Shown: one piece after another, positions 22,119-32,600 of the stretch
Layout of the letters: each line of letters begins with the position of its first letter
Numbering within the stretch: position 1 is the first letter of the stretch
NCBI GenBank assembly: GCA_030704615.1
Contig: CM060731.1
Coordinates: 9,178,001 to 9,242,000, forward strand
Length of the DNA: 64,000 nucleotides
Origin: Takakia lepidozioides
Taxonomy: Eukaryota > Streptophyta > Takakiopsida > Takakiales > Takakiaceae
Reading direction: 5' to 3'
Notes under the pieces: model-generated
The model's database searches: none
What the model was told of the DNA's origin: nothing
What the model saw: only the letters and a program-made list of their open reading frames with translations
Program-made: the position numbers and the translations under genes

Positions 22119-22130
22119 GCTCTGATACCA
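22119..22130 (-). other. primer binding site, initiator tRNA-Met
   Basis: The minus strand reads TGGTATCAGAGC two bases inside the 5' LTR. This is the standard plant retrotransposon sequence complementary to the 3' end of initiator tRNA-Met. It fixes the minus-strand orientation. Confidence 0.95.
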
Positions 22131-22132
22131 AG

Positions 22133-22854
22133 TGTCGCACACCTCAGTTCGGTAAACTCCCCTTCAAGTCATAGTTACTCGCTTTGATGCGCGCGCCTGA
22201 CTCCCAACCTGGCCGCCGGGCCAACTTGGAGTTTCGGCTGCTCACCGGGACATAACGGTCCCCTTCCGCTTCCCTCTAAACCCTCCACCTATTTGGGACT
22301 AGGAGAATTCCCTTTGGTAGATGGCAGTCCGGAAGAGCTCCCCACTCTTTGGTCGCTTTCCGGCTCGCTCGCTTACTCACTAGTTTTTGGTCACCAACGG
22401 GCTTGCACCGTTCTCGGGGTTACTACTCCCTATATATACTTCTGTAGCTGTCCGCGGGGGTTTCATAACCAGCCATGCCATTTTATGGTGAACCACCACG
22501 AAAACCCTCGACTCCCGGTGGTGAGTCGCGGTGAGTCTTGGCCCACTCACCGCGGCCCCAATGGACCGTGATGAGTCCCAAGACTCCCCACGACTCCCAC
22601 TCGAGGTCTCCACCCCATGGTGAGTCCTATGCCACCCCCACTAAGTCCCACTAAGCTACCACCACCCCTGTGGAGCCACCTCCACTGCAACCCGGTGTGC
22701 GGGGCTCCACCTAGTGAGCGCCTCCGCCTCCTTGAGTGCCTTGGGCACTCAAGGGTGCTTCAGCCCCCCATACCTATCGCTGCCGCTGCCCCCACCACAG
22801 GGGCAGCCCCTCATGTGTCCCGACCCCCTGCCCTCAAGGCAAAGGGCCGCGACA
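22133..22854 (-). repeat. 5' LTR of the gypsy element
   Basis: 722 bp, nearly identical to 4549-5272. It holds the element's promoter; TATATATAC at about 22432-22440 in the shared sequence is AT-rich, but I could not assign it as a TATA box on the minus strand with certainty. The target duplication GTCGG follows at 22855-22859. Confidence 0.95.
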
Positions 22855-23215
22855 GTCGGTTACCTTCTGCAACCCTCTCGACTGAAATTTTGTAGAACAA
22901 GTGCGGGAGTCGGTTGAGTTCTGAAGGGACAGTAAAACATCTGACGCAATCTTCACGTCTGACCAAACCATAAGCCTCTTATGAGTGGATCGAGATTTCT
23001 TCGAACACTCCGAAGTTTTCGAGCCAGACGCGCGACATAATCATCCACTTGCTTTTTTCTTTCAAAGATTTGGACGTTGAGTACACAAGGGGATGACATG
23101 AGGTCATTTGGAGAGACATCCGGACTTGATATCTTCATATCCTGAATTGAACGTCAAATATTGAGATTACGTTGGATTATAATGAGGAGAAGACGTCGCT
23201 TCACTTCACTTGAAC

Positions 23216-23218
<3 letters not shown>

Positions 23219-23263
<45 letters not shown>
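23219..23263. repeat. 45-base A homopolymer
   Basis: An uninterrupted A run (T run on the gene's strand) in the intron before the last FCP1-like exon. On the minus strand it would serve as an extreme polypyrimidine tract. It could also be the tail of an old retroposed copy. Confidence 0.85.
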
Positions 23264-23265
<2 letters not shown>

Positions 23266-23469
23266 GAATGAGGAAGACAAAACAAGAAAAATATAGTAAT
23301 TCACCTTGTTCCTCCTCGAGTATCCATGTGTCCATCCATGATATGGGGTAAACATTGGGATTTTCCTTCGGGGCCACATTCAATAACACGGTGTTCTTGA
23401 ACATTTTGTACAGACTTTGAAACCTGTAATAGACAGGACATGATCAAATGAGACTCAACCTCGATACAT

Positions 23470-23489
23470 CCTCGACATTACTGTCGAAG
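23470..23489. repeat. palindrome near FCP1-like exon, copy 2
   Basis: Arms CCTCGACA and TGTCGAAG around TTAC; one mismatch from a perfect palindrome. It lies in an apparent intron of the FCP1-like gene. Confidence 0.7.
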
Positions 23490-24524
23490 TTAGTGGAAAG
23501 TACACTTAGTGGACAATACAGGTTTTATGATGAAGCAACGTCATCAAACGATAAAACACTTCAAAGTTTTTAGCTACTTACAATCTTAGCATTCATACGG
23601 AACAACAACGATGTAAGCCTGCAAAACATGCTAGATTGAACGTTTACTCAAAATTTGCACAAAGTGAATATGTATATTTATTTTATATGGGGTTCTAGAA
23701 CCCCAAATTGTATATCCAATCATTCACAAATAAGATAATCGTTGCGAGAGCTCTTTAAAAAAGATCTAAGACTGTCATATTTAGGGTCAGAAATGCTCTC
23801 GGGTCCAACCCCAATCCGGTTCTTAACAACAAAGTCTGGGACATATAATGAACTCTCCAGCATCCCATCAAGAAACTTTTGAAGCACCAACAAGTAACTG
23901 TTGTCGATCTCAATTGACTCAAATGTCTTCAAGAATAAGCATGACCCTACAGGATTGAGTAGACATTTCAGAGGAGTATCATCAATTGGAAGCGTATTTC
24001 TGTCATCGAACTTTCCTCTTGTCTTCACCCATAGCCCTGCAAGTGGTTTCAGAAACACGTTCCGGAGTTTTTTAATCTATCGTTGTAGTTTGGATGGACT
24101 TTGTTAGGACACGAAAGGCAATCCTCATGCGACATAATGAAGTCTGGTTGTGGTAACCCCTCCAACATGATATCAAGGACGGGTTTGAGGTTCCTTAGCT
24201 CCATGCAGCTCCAAATAGCTAGGTGGAATCGCTAATGTAAATGCCACACCTCTCGATATTTCTCTCGTCTAAAAATCTGTCTTCTAATGACCACAATAGG
24301 AACGCTGAAGTCGTTCTCGGAGTATTTAGGCACAAGATTATTAGATCCTTGAGACCGGATGATTTTGCAAAAAACACCGTTCAGATCAAATATAATCAGA
24401 CGAGATTTACCACTATCCATAGATAAAGACGTAGGTGGTGGTTGAATCTATGGATGAATAGAAGAACAGAGGAATGGATTGATTCAACAGAAAATAAGAT
24501 GTCAGTCGAACATACAAAACTTCA

Positions 24525-24544
24525 CCTCGACACTAATGTCGAGG
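24525..24544. repeat. palindrome upstream of FCP1-like start, copy 3
   Basis: Perfect arms CCTCGACA and TGTCGAGG around CTAA, about 105 bp upstream of the ATG at 24420. Confidence 0.78.
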
Positions 24545-24825
24545 TAATCTACCATCCGCGATAAAACCCAGAGTTGCATCCCAGCGGTAAAAACGAAGGA
24601 TATCACTGAAAAATGTGTTCATACGAGCGTTCACAATCCTAGGACTTACTCCCTGTGGCTACATGGCCATACTTACCATATTAACCACATATTCCATAAC
24701 ATTTGCCTTAACATAACATAACATTTGGCATAACATAAAACATTTGCCAGTATTTCAAATAAAGTCTTGTCGTTCCAATTGTGCAGACGCACCCTTTCAA
24801 TGAATCCTAGAATTCAATAGATGGT

Positions 24826-26215
24826 ACATTGAACACACTGGCCAAGTTTCAAAGCGAACGAAAATCATTTGGATGGGCAACCATCCGTTGGCCCATTCAA
24901 CGAATTTTGATTGATCTCATATTACTATGGGGCCTCTTACATGGCACATTGAACATAGTGGCCAAGTCTCAAAGCGAACCAACATCATTTCGATGGCCAA
25001 CCATCCGTTGAGCCATCGAATGAATTTCGATTGATCTGATATTAGTCCGGGACCTGTGAGAGGGTGTCTGGAACGTGCTAGCAAAGTTTGGAAGCTAACA
25101 AAAATGATTTGGATGGGCAACCATCCGTTCACCCGTTGAATGTATTCTGTTGGAGCTGCTATTACTTTGGGACCTGTTTGGACTGTGTTTCGCGTGCTCA
25201 CGATTTTTTTTTTTTCCATTCCGTTTTTGAATGGGGCGTGTAATGTAGCCATATGCAACGTGCGTGCCAAATTTGGGAGCGATCAAAATTCATTTGGACC
25301 CAAAACCACAGTTTCTTCCCTGTTTTGCACTCCAAACTTGATTTGTGTTCTACTTCATGCACTCTTCATAGAGAGTTCTGCAATAGTGGGCGAAGAGAAT
25401 ACTTTTTTTTGGGGGCATTTTTTATTGGTCCAAATTTTGGCGGGGGAGTAGCCGTGGAATGCTAGAAGCCGCAGAACAAAATTGAGCCAAAAACAAAAAT
25501 TGATACGTGCCAGAAACCCCCACTGAAAGGCAGTGCAAACCTATTGATTGGTTTAAAATAAATTTAAATTCGATTAAATTGTGGAATGGCTTGAGGGGGG
25601 AGCGTGTCGATGGGGAGGCAAATGATTTATTAGTCTGTTGTGTCTCCTCACATGTGTCGCACACATGTTCAAGCACATGCGGGCAAAAGAGGGGCTTCAA
25701 CCACATCCGTTCAATGGGTGCAATAGCCGTGCACGCATTGCAGGATTTCTTTTTTCGCATTGAACAAAAATCAGATGACAAGTGAACGCCTCATTGGACA
25801 ATTGAACGATTTTCGATTGATCTCGTATTACACTGGGACGTATCTGATGGTACATTGAAGACACTGGCCAACGAAAATCATTTGGATGGGCAACCATCCG
25901 TTGGCCCATTCAACGAATTTCGATTGATCTCATATTACTCTGGGGCCTCTTACATGGCACATTGAACATAGTGGCCAAGTCTCAAAGAGAACCAAAATCA
26001 TTTCGATGGCCAACCATCCGTTGAGCCATCGAATGAATTTCGATTGATCTGATATTAGTCCGGGACCTGATACATGGTATGTTGAACATAGTGGCAAAGA
26101 TTGAAAGCAAACGGAAATCATTTGGATGGGCAACCATTCAATCGCTCATTGAATGAATGGGGTTTTGTCTTCGATTATACTGGGACCTGTTACATGGTGT
26201 GCCATTTGAAGCTTT
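24826..26215. repeat. about 118-bp tandem repeat array, interrupted
   Basis: Units share words such as GGTACATTGAACACAC, CAACCATCCGTTG and CGATTGATCTCATATTA. Unit starts fall near 24826, 24943, 25060, 25176, 25850, 25958, 26078 and 26195. Unrelated sequence fills about 25200-25795. The last unit runs directly into the broken end of transposase copy B. No coding function is evident, though several units stay open in one frame. Confidence 0.85.
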
Positions 26216-27690
26216 TTTTGTAGTGTCTCCTGCGTCTGTTTGCATGACACAATGTGGTTTCGGACATTTGGTGAACAGACATGGGACACCGACTCCAGCA
26301 ATGCCTCCATTTCCTTGTCATCGAGAGGAACTCTGTCGGAGCCGTCTTCCGACATAATTCTGGCAAACGCCATCTTATGGGCGGCTTGGAGCTGTGTCTG
26401 TTTGGGTTTGGCACCCGGTCTCAACTTAACCTCCTCCTGAACGAGCTGCTCTGCCTCGTGGGCAGCCTCCCGCGAGTTCCCCCTCGCCAATTTGTGACAA
26501 TGGGATCCAACGTGTATGCAAGCTCGGGTGAGGTCAGGGAAACGGTGCAACACATAGAACTGTTTGGCATTACAAACAGACATGCAGTGTGGTGGTTCTT
26601 TGCAATGCGCACACTTAAATGTGGAGTTTGGAACCTTCTCCTGAGCTCGAAATGGTTGATGAGCTGTGCCTGTCCAATCGGTCTCGTTCCTGTGACCTCT
26701 GGATTTAAAGTGGAAGCAAGTTGGGGAGAAACACCACAACGCGCCCGCACAAACAACGTAGCGCACCCGCACACCATCGAGCATCTTCATGCTGGTGGTT
26801 TTGGTAACGCACCAAGGATGACCGTCATGTTTTCTATCCATATCTGTCAACATTCCGGACACCCTCGAGTAGTCCCCCCAAGGAGGGAACTCAAAGAAGA
26901 TATTACCGTCGACGTCGGTGGGAAGGCATGTAACCGATTTAATTGCGAACTTGCTGTAGTCCAGCCTGGCCAGCTCCGACCGGTGTCCCTCCAGGTGAAG
27001 CCCTCGCAGAATTTCAAGAATAGATCGAACGCGGTGCTCGTGCTGGGAATATGACTCCCTCCTCCACTGACGTCCATTGAGGACTTGCCTGATCTCCAGG
27101 ACGACCTCGGAACTTCCATGACCTCGTCTGAGTCGGATAGGTTGTGAACAACCCGGTTCTCGCTCGTCTTCATGGATGGGTTCGGCTCTGGATTTACTTC
27201 GTTGCGGACTTCTCTCTTTGAGGTAGCCACTCTCTGATTCGCGGATTGTTTCGTGGAAGGCGCCAGGATAGAAGGTGCATTTGGCGGGCAAATGAAGTCC
27301 CCAACAGCCCTGTATATGACGCTGTCCGATGGTGGAACTCGCCATTCCCTGCCATCGCCGAAATCATCATGGAGCACAACAATACTCTCGACAACAAGGC
27401 CGTTTGAGTCCTTCCTTTCCTCCTCCAAAAAAACCGACCCCGGTTTCAGGTGGTATCGAACGCACAGATATTTCTCCATCACCCGGCAGATGTCCCCTCT
27501 GCACGGAAATGAAGCTCTATGCTCGTGAGGAGGGCAGTACACTGTAGCGCTCGGTTTTCCGCCATGGGAGATGTGCACACAGACTGCCAGGATGGCGTGC
27601 GGGGAAGCTCCCTGGTAGAAGGGGGATGCAACGATGGGAAGGAATGCGGTGCCGATTTGTCCGAGCGACGAAGCATGATCCAAATCCAGG
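26216..27690 (-). pseudogene. truncated transposase, copy B
   Basis: N-terminal half only of the same transposase type as 13962-17373. From about 27500: YHLKPGSVFLEEERKD and WRVPPSDSVIYRAVGD match copy A's N-terminal domain, followed by an acidic linker (NLSDSDEVMEVP). After a frame shift near 27050-27110 come FAIKSVTCLPTDVDG and the zinc cluster (KHDGHPWC, FKCAHCKEPPHC, CIHVGSHCHK). The sequence stops matching after CSPNVRNHIVSC. The whole DDE core and SWIM finger are absent, replaced by the 118-bp satellite. The two copies are clearly homologous but far apart in sequence, so this is a separate lineage, not a recent duplicate. It cannot act alone. Confidence 0.85.
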
Positions 27691-27832
27691 GAGCCAACTA
27701 TCTCAAAAATCCACAGTCAGAGTGTTAATGAACCTTGTCTCCGGAATGCGGCCCCTGGTCTTTGCGCAATAACTGCCAACGGTATGCAGTCAGAAAGTGG
27801 GGGGCCGTCCGGATGATGTCGGCTAAGGGGAG

Positions 27833-28910
27833 AAGCCGGCACCGTGCCGTCACATTACTACCCCCGAATGGAAATTCGGCACCCAATATCCAACAGGGGC
27901 CGCACGGATGAAGTCGTCTGGGGCAGAGATGCCGGCACCTGTCCGACAGAGAACATCCCCCGATGGAAATTCAGCGTTGAATTTCCATTCGGATCCCCCC
28001 AAAGGAAGTCCTGTCGGGGGGTCAGGCCGAAAACTGGCCGACATAAAAACCTCCGCGGATGGAAAAACGGCGCCGAATTTCCATCCGAGGCCTTTCGGAT
28101 GCAGTCGGCTGGGGGAAAGGCCGCCATCTGGCCCTCACATTACAACCCCCGGACGGAAATTCGGCACCGAATATACAACAGGGAAGCCCGGATGAAGTCG
28201 CCTCGGGCGCAGAGGCCGGCGCGTGTGCGACAGAGAACATCCCCTGGATGAGATTCGGCGCCGAATTTCCATCCGGGCCCCCCCAAAGGAAGTCGTCTCG
28301 GGGGTCAGGCCGAAAACTGGCCGGCATAAAAACATCCCCAGATGGAAAAACGGCGCCGAATTTCCATCCGGGGCGGTTCGGATGCAGTCGGGGAGGGGGA
28401 GAGGCCGGCACCTGGCCGTCACATTTCAACCCCCGGACGGAAATTCGGCACCGAATATCCAACAGGGGACGCCCGGATGAAGTCGCCTTGGGCGTAGAGG
28501 CCGGCACGTGTTCGACAGAGAGCATCCCCTGGATGGAGATTCGGCGCCGAATTTCCATCCGGGCCCCCCCAAAGGAAGTCGTGTCGGGGGTCAGGCCGAA
28601 AACTGGCCGACATAAAAACTTCCCCAGATGGAAAAACGGCGCCGAATTTCCATCCGGGGCCGTTCCAATGCAGTCGGGGAGGGGGGGGAGGCCGGCACCT
28701 GGCCGTCATATTTCAACCCCTGACGGAAATTCGGCACCGAATATCCAACAGAGCGGCGGAGAGGCCGGCACCTCTCCGACAGAGACCATCCCCCGGATGG
28801 AAATTCGGCGCCGAATTTCCATCGGGGCCCCCTCAAAGGAAGTCGTAAAAACCTCCCAGAATGGAAAAACGGCGCCGAATTTCCGTCCAAGGCTGTTCCG
28901 ATTTGCCTCT
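27833..28910. repeat. about 285-bp tandem array with GGCGCC-centred palindromes
   Basis: A marker word (GACAGAGA) starts at 27945, 28229, 28514 and 28778, giving units of 284, 285 and 264 bp. Each unit carries up to three inverted repeats. Examples are 27963-27988 (arms ATGGAAATTCA and TGAATTTCCAT) and 28057-28086 (outer arms GGATGGAAA and TTTCCATCC around CGGCGCCG). Others have GGAAATTCGGC followed by ACCGAATATCC. The unit length is close to a multiple of three, which explains the long open frames on both strands. Confidence 0.9.
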
Positions 28911-29039
28911 AGCAGTCAAGGATTCCAAGAAAAACGTGTCTAGTGCACTTCAGCCACAAAACAAACAGTTTAGTTTGTTTTTCTCTCCGAAAATCAATCG
29001 GACACGCTCAGAATTACCTGCAGGAAGGTAATTCAGCGC

Positions 29040-29480
29040 TTCGAAATACCTGGCGAATGAAATTCGGCGCCGAATATCCATACGCCAGCGATCCGACTTA
29101 CCTGTTGGATGGAAATTCGGTGCCGGATTTCCATCCGCTCTCCGACCAACCTGCGGATGGAAATCCGGCGCCGATTTCCATCCATCCGCTTCTGAATTAC
29201 CTGCGTGAGGGAAATTTCGCGCGCCGCCCTACTTGCGCGGATGGAATCCGCGCCGGATTTCCATCCATCCGCCTCCGATTACCTGCGTGAGGGAAATTTG
29301 GCGCGCCGCCCTGCGGATGGAAATTGGCGCCGGATTTCCATCCATCCGCCTCCGAATTACCTGCGTGAGGGAATCGCGCCGCCCTACCTGCGCGGATGGA
29401 AATCGGCGCCGGATTTCCATCCTGCAGCGCTCCGAATTACCTCTACGTTGGAAATTCCGGGCCGAGTTCCGTTGTTTTCA
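29040..29480. repeat. short tandem units with GGCGCC palindrome remnants
   Basis: Units of roughly 60-80 bp built from GAATTACCTGCGTGAGGGAA, a GGAAAT...GGCGCC...ATTTCCATCC block and CATCCGCCTCC. The same GGAAATT-GGCGCC-GATTTCC core as in the preceding array, in a different unit. Confidence 0.82.
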
Positions 29481-29620
29481 TCCGACATGGAGGGCTTCAT
29501 CCGACATTTAATTGCGCAGTTGGGCAATAAATGTCCACCGCCGTCCGTTTTCATTCGGGCTGGCGACACATGGCTTCCTGGACGTACCCTAAATCTGATG
29601 CTAATCTTGGCTTAACATGC

Positions 29621-32600
29621 TATTCGAGGCATGTACCCCAAAAACGGAGATCTTTTTCCATTTTGGCTGGGACTTATGCCGCCTGAAGGGTGGCTCTCCT
29701 GAGAGAGACCTCACATCCAGACCGCGGCGGAAGTTGAAAGCTCTGTACTACGGACGACGGCCAATCTCTCGCATGGCCAAACTGAAGCTCCAGCAGGAGA
29801 TTCCAGTGTCTTGCTCACAACCCGCGCCAACTGAAGCCGAGTACTCTCAGGCAAGCCACTTCTGCTTTCACTTTGTTCGATTTCTTTTGCTTTCGCTTTG
29901 TTGCCTCGCTTCGTTTTTTTTGCATCTTCATCCTGGCTTCGCTGGATGAGTGAACTTTAGATAGTTGAGTGAACCTTAGATTGTTTGCAATGCGTGTGCA
30001 AATCCGGCAGCTCTGGAGAAGGCTGCTTGTGCATGTCATTCTCAGGCAATGGTTGCATTTGTTTTCATTGTTGTTGCATGGCTCTCCATACTTCCTAAAC
30101 TTGTTATGTTTTCATTTTTGTTACATTGTTGCTATGGTGGTTGCGATGCTGGTTTTTGGCACCGATGTTGGTTTCACGATTTTGGGAATGACAGAGTGAC
30201 GACGAGCCCGGCACGCTGGTGGTATCATCGACAGCTCCAACTCATCGCATGTTTGAATCGCCCAACTTGGGCGAGAGGGCAAACTTCAACCTTTTGTTGG
30301 TGGACGGAGGACTGCAGCGAGAGTACGACAGAATAGGCATTGGGGAGGTTGGTGCAGGCCTCATGGCAGGTGAAGGGCGTGAGGACATGAGAACAGCAGA
30401 TCCGGCAATGGAGGTTGTTGATGCATGCAGTAGGGCCCGTCCACGCAAAGAAGAAGAAGAAAGCCAAGCACGTGCAATCCCCCGCGCGAGAGCCGTCAGT
30501 TCGCCTACCTCAAAGGTGGTCGTCCTCCGGGCTCCCCTGCTGCTAGCCCTAGTAAGAAACAGAAAGCCCGTGAGAGGGCAAAAAGAGGGCAAAAGAACAG
30601 CAAGACAGAATGCTAGCCAGGAGGAAAGAGAAAAGGCCACTGAAGAGGCCAGGGTTCCCCAACTGACAGATGCCCATGTAAGTGAGGGACGCACAGAGAC
30701 GGTGGATCCCTCCAAGACACCACAAAGAGGCAGCAACACACCGGTTAGACCATCGCGGGCAAGAGCAGCCCCGCAATTACCCATACGGTGGAGAGTGGAG
30801 GAGAGGAAAGAACACCAGAAAGAGCACGGATTGTGCAAGTTCGAGGTGAAGCCAGGGAGAGGGCAGTAGAGACAGGGAGAGTGCTGGAGGTGGTTTCGCA
30901 GGTGGCTGACCCTGTTGAGGAGGACGACATGGAGCTTTCTGACCAGGATGACATCCTCCCGGACATCCCCAGGCCCCAAACCCGGAGCATACAGGCTGGA
31001 TTTGGCGGTCCTGGTGGGCTGCCGGAAAACCCCTCTGCAGCAGACGTCATGTCGGAGGCGGATATGAAGTTGGCCGCTGCCAATGTTGGAGGCAACCCAC
31101 AGCAACATTGGCAGGGTGCTGGGGGGCATGGTGTACCCGGCCAAGCTTCGAATTCCCCTTTGCCGCTTGGTGTCATTGCAGGTGGTGAGACCTGCCCTCC
31201 CAGGCGATATCGACAAGCTGAAATTCTCTTTCCGGGGATGGATATCGAATGGGGTCTGCCGCGTTTTACGTTTCCATTGAACGACCACGGAGCTTCCCGT
31301 GCCCACACTTCCGATGAGGGGACAAATGGGGTCCCCCATTGGCAAACGCGAAATGAGGAGTTCGAGAGATCGATTGCTAGTGATCCTCTTTTCCAGCACT
31401 TGTCCGGTAAGATGTTCTACGTGTGGGACGGCAATCATCGCCTCCTGGCATGGATGGAGCACATTGCCCAAGCCCACCCCAACGACCTCGATTGGCATTT
31501 CGCCGTGGATGTGTTGTGCTGAAGGTTGCGGGGCCCAAAGATCGCAGTCTTCTCAAAGCTGCAATGGCGACATCAACTCGTAAGTTACAACGCCTCTCGC
31601 TTTTGGACTTTGAATTTGGAAGTCATTTCATTGCGAATCCTCATATATGATGAAAGTATTGTTTGATGGAAATGTGGCACTGCAGGGTGACTGAGAATGC
31701 CTTCATTGCCACCAACTTGTCCCATATGCTCTTCCGAGTGAAGGATGTCGGGAAGCAGGGGGTGCAAGAGTTTGCCAATTCCCTCAGCCGACCTCCTGCG
31801 CAAGTCGGAGGCAAAGGCAGACAGAACCTGGTATAGGCTGAGCGTCGACGCCATGGTGGACTACATATTTTCGGGTAAAGCTCCTGATTTTGTTGAGCTA
31901 ATCTGTCTCTCCTCCCCCAATAGAAGAAAAGGTCTGTGATTGGAAGAAATTGTGTTGAGCAGGATCTCTAATCTTATGTGCGCATTCTTGACAGACGAAA
32001 ATACAGCAGGATTTGGCACATGCGCGGAGGTTCTACATGGAGTCAGAGGAGAAGAATCCAACCCTCCCGGCACTCGAATCGTATGTCAAAGCTGCGGAGG
32101 TGAGGGCCCGCATAAAGTACAAGTCGCGGATGGTAAAGTATGGCCATAGCTGATCCCGCCCTTGGTGCCGACTTTCTGGTGGAGGTGGGGAAGCACTACT
32201 CTCGCGCTCTGAAGCCCACGATGACATTGGAGAAGCTCCATCGTCTAGCCACATCCTGTGTGGATGCAACAGAAAAGGTGATACATTCTTAACCAAATTG
32301 TGGTGGCAACAACTCTTTTTGTGGTGTTTGGCGCTTACGAATATGCTGGGTGGTTGGACAACCCGGTGGCTCCAAATCTGGAATGGTTCCCAAAGTACCA
32401 GGGACATGTGGAGCTTCCCCAAACCGGACAAACTCTCTGACCCCACATTCGACATGTGGATGAACCGCATGACATGGTGGTTTCAGGTACTTCCCCACGC
32501 TTCGTTTGGGGCTTCTACTCTAGTAGGGGGTGGATTCATTGTATTTTTTCAGGAAAGCGATCTGATGGAGAATCTCCACAGGTGACGACGAATGCGCAAG

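Larger units (their letters stand above)
4549..22854 (-). mobile_element. Ty3/gypsy chromovirus LTR retrotransposon with a nested insertion
   Basis: Complete element on the minus strand: 5' LTR 22133-22854, primer binding site 22119-22130, gag, protease, reverse transcriptase, RNase H, integrase, a C-terminal chromodomain and the 3' LTR 4549-5272. The order protease-RT-RNaseH-integrase and the chromodomain place it among the chromoviruses. LTR ends are TG...CA and the target duplication is GTCGG. The two LTRs differ by one substitution and two 1-base indels, so insertion was recent. Integrase is interrupted by a DNA transposon of about 11.3 kb (about 6785-18109). The element lies a few bases inside an intron donor of an FCP1-like gene. 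Several frame breaks occur in gag and pol. Confidence 0.95.
22864..24420 (-). pseudogene. FCP1-like HAD phosphatase gene, frame disrupted
   Basis: Starts MDSGKSRLIIFDLNGVFC, where the DxDx(T/V) nucleophile motif reads D-L-N-G-V: the first Asp is kept and the second is Asn. The same frame meets a TAG at 24232-24234 and continues as FHLAIWSCMELRNLKPVLD. After a single-base shift near 24060 it reads FLKPLAGLWVKTRGKF, then LPIDDTPLKCLLNPVG with the downstream DD block of the family. Further exons probably lie at about 23425-23310 (NVAPKENPNVYPISW) and 23145-22864. The last ends at a donor CAGAAG|GTAACC, with the gypsy insertion directly behind it. The family dephosphorylates or binds phospho-serine CTD-like substrates. 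The stop and the shift argue for a pseudogene, unless they are sequence errors. Confidence 0.7.
27691..29620. promoter_or_regulatory. divergent intergenic region of copy B, filled by palindrome arrays
   Basis: Lies between the start of transposase copy B (leftward) and methyltransferase copy B (rightward), the same arrangement as 13113-13961 in copy A. Unlike copy A it is packed with tandem repeats (two arrays, listed separately). Promoters for both genes should be here. Confidence 0.5.

Noticed and set aside
23219-23263. 45-base A run as the tail of a LINE or SINE
   Set aside because: No LINE or SINE body is recognisable on either side; the sequence upstream codes for an FCP1-like exon on the opposite strand.
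28059-28943. Long open frame (294 codons) through the 285-bp repeats
   Set aside because: The repeat unit is a near multiple of three, which keeps several frames open on both strands. The peptide is simply the repeat translated over and over.
30242-31498. 418-codon minus-strand open frame
   Set aside because: It is antisense to the methyltransferase copy B coding region, whose plus-strand frames align with copy A. The minus frame has no family signature.
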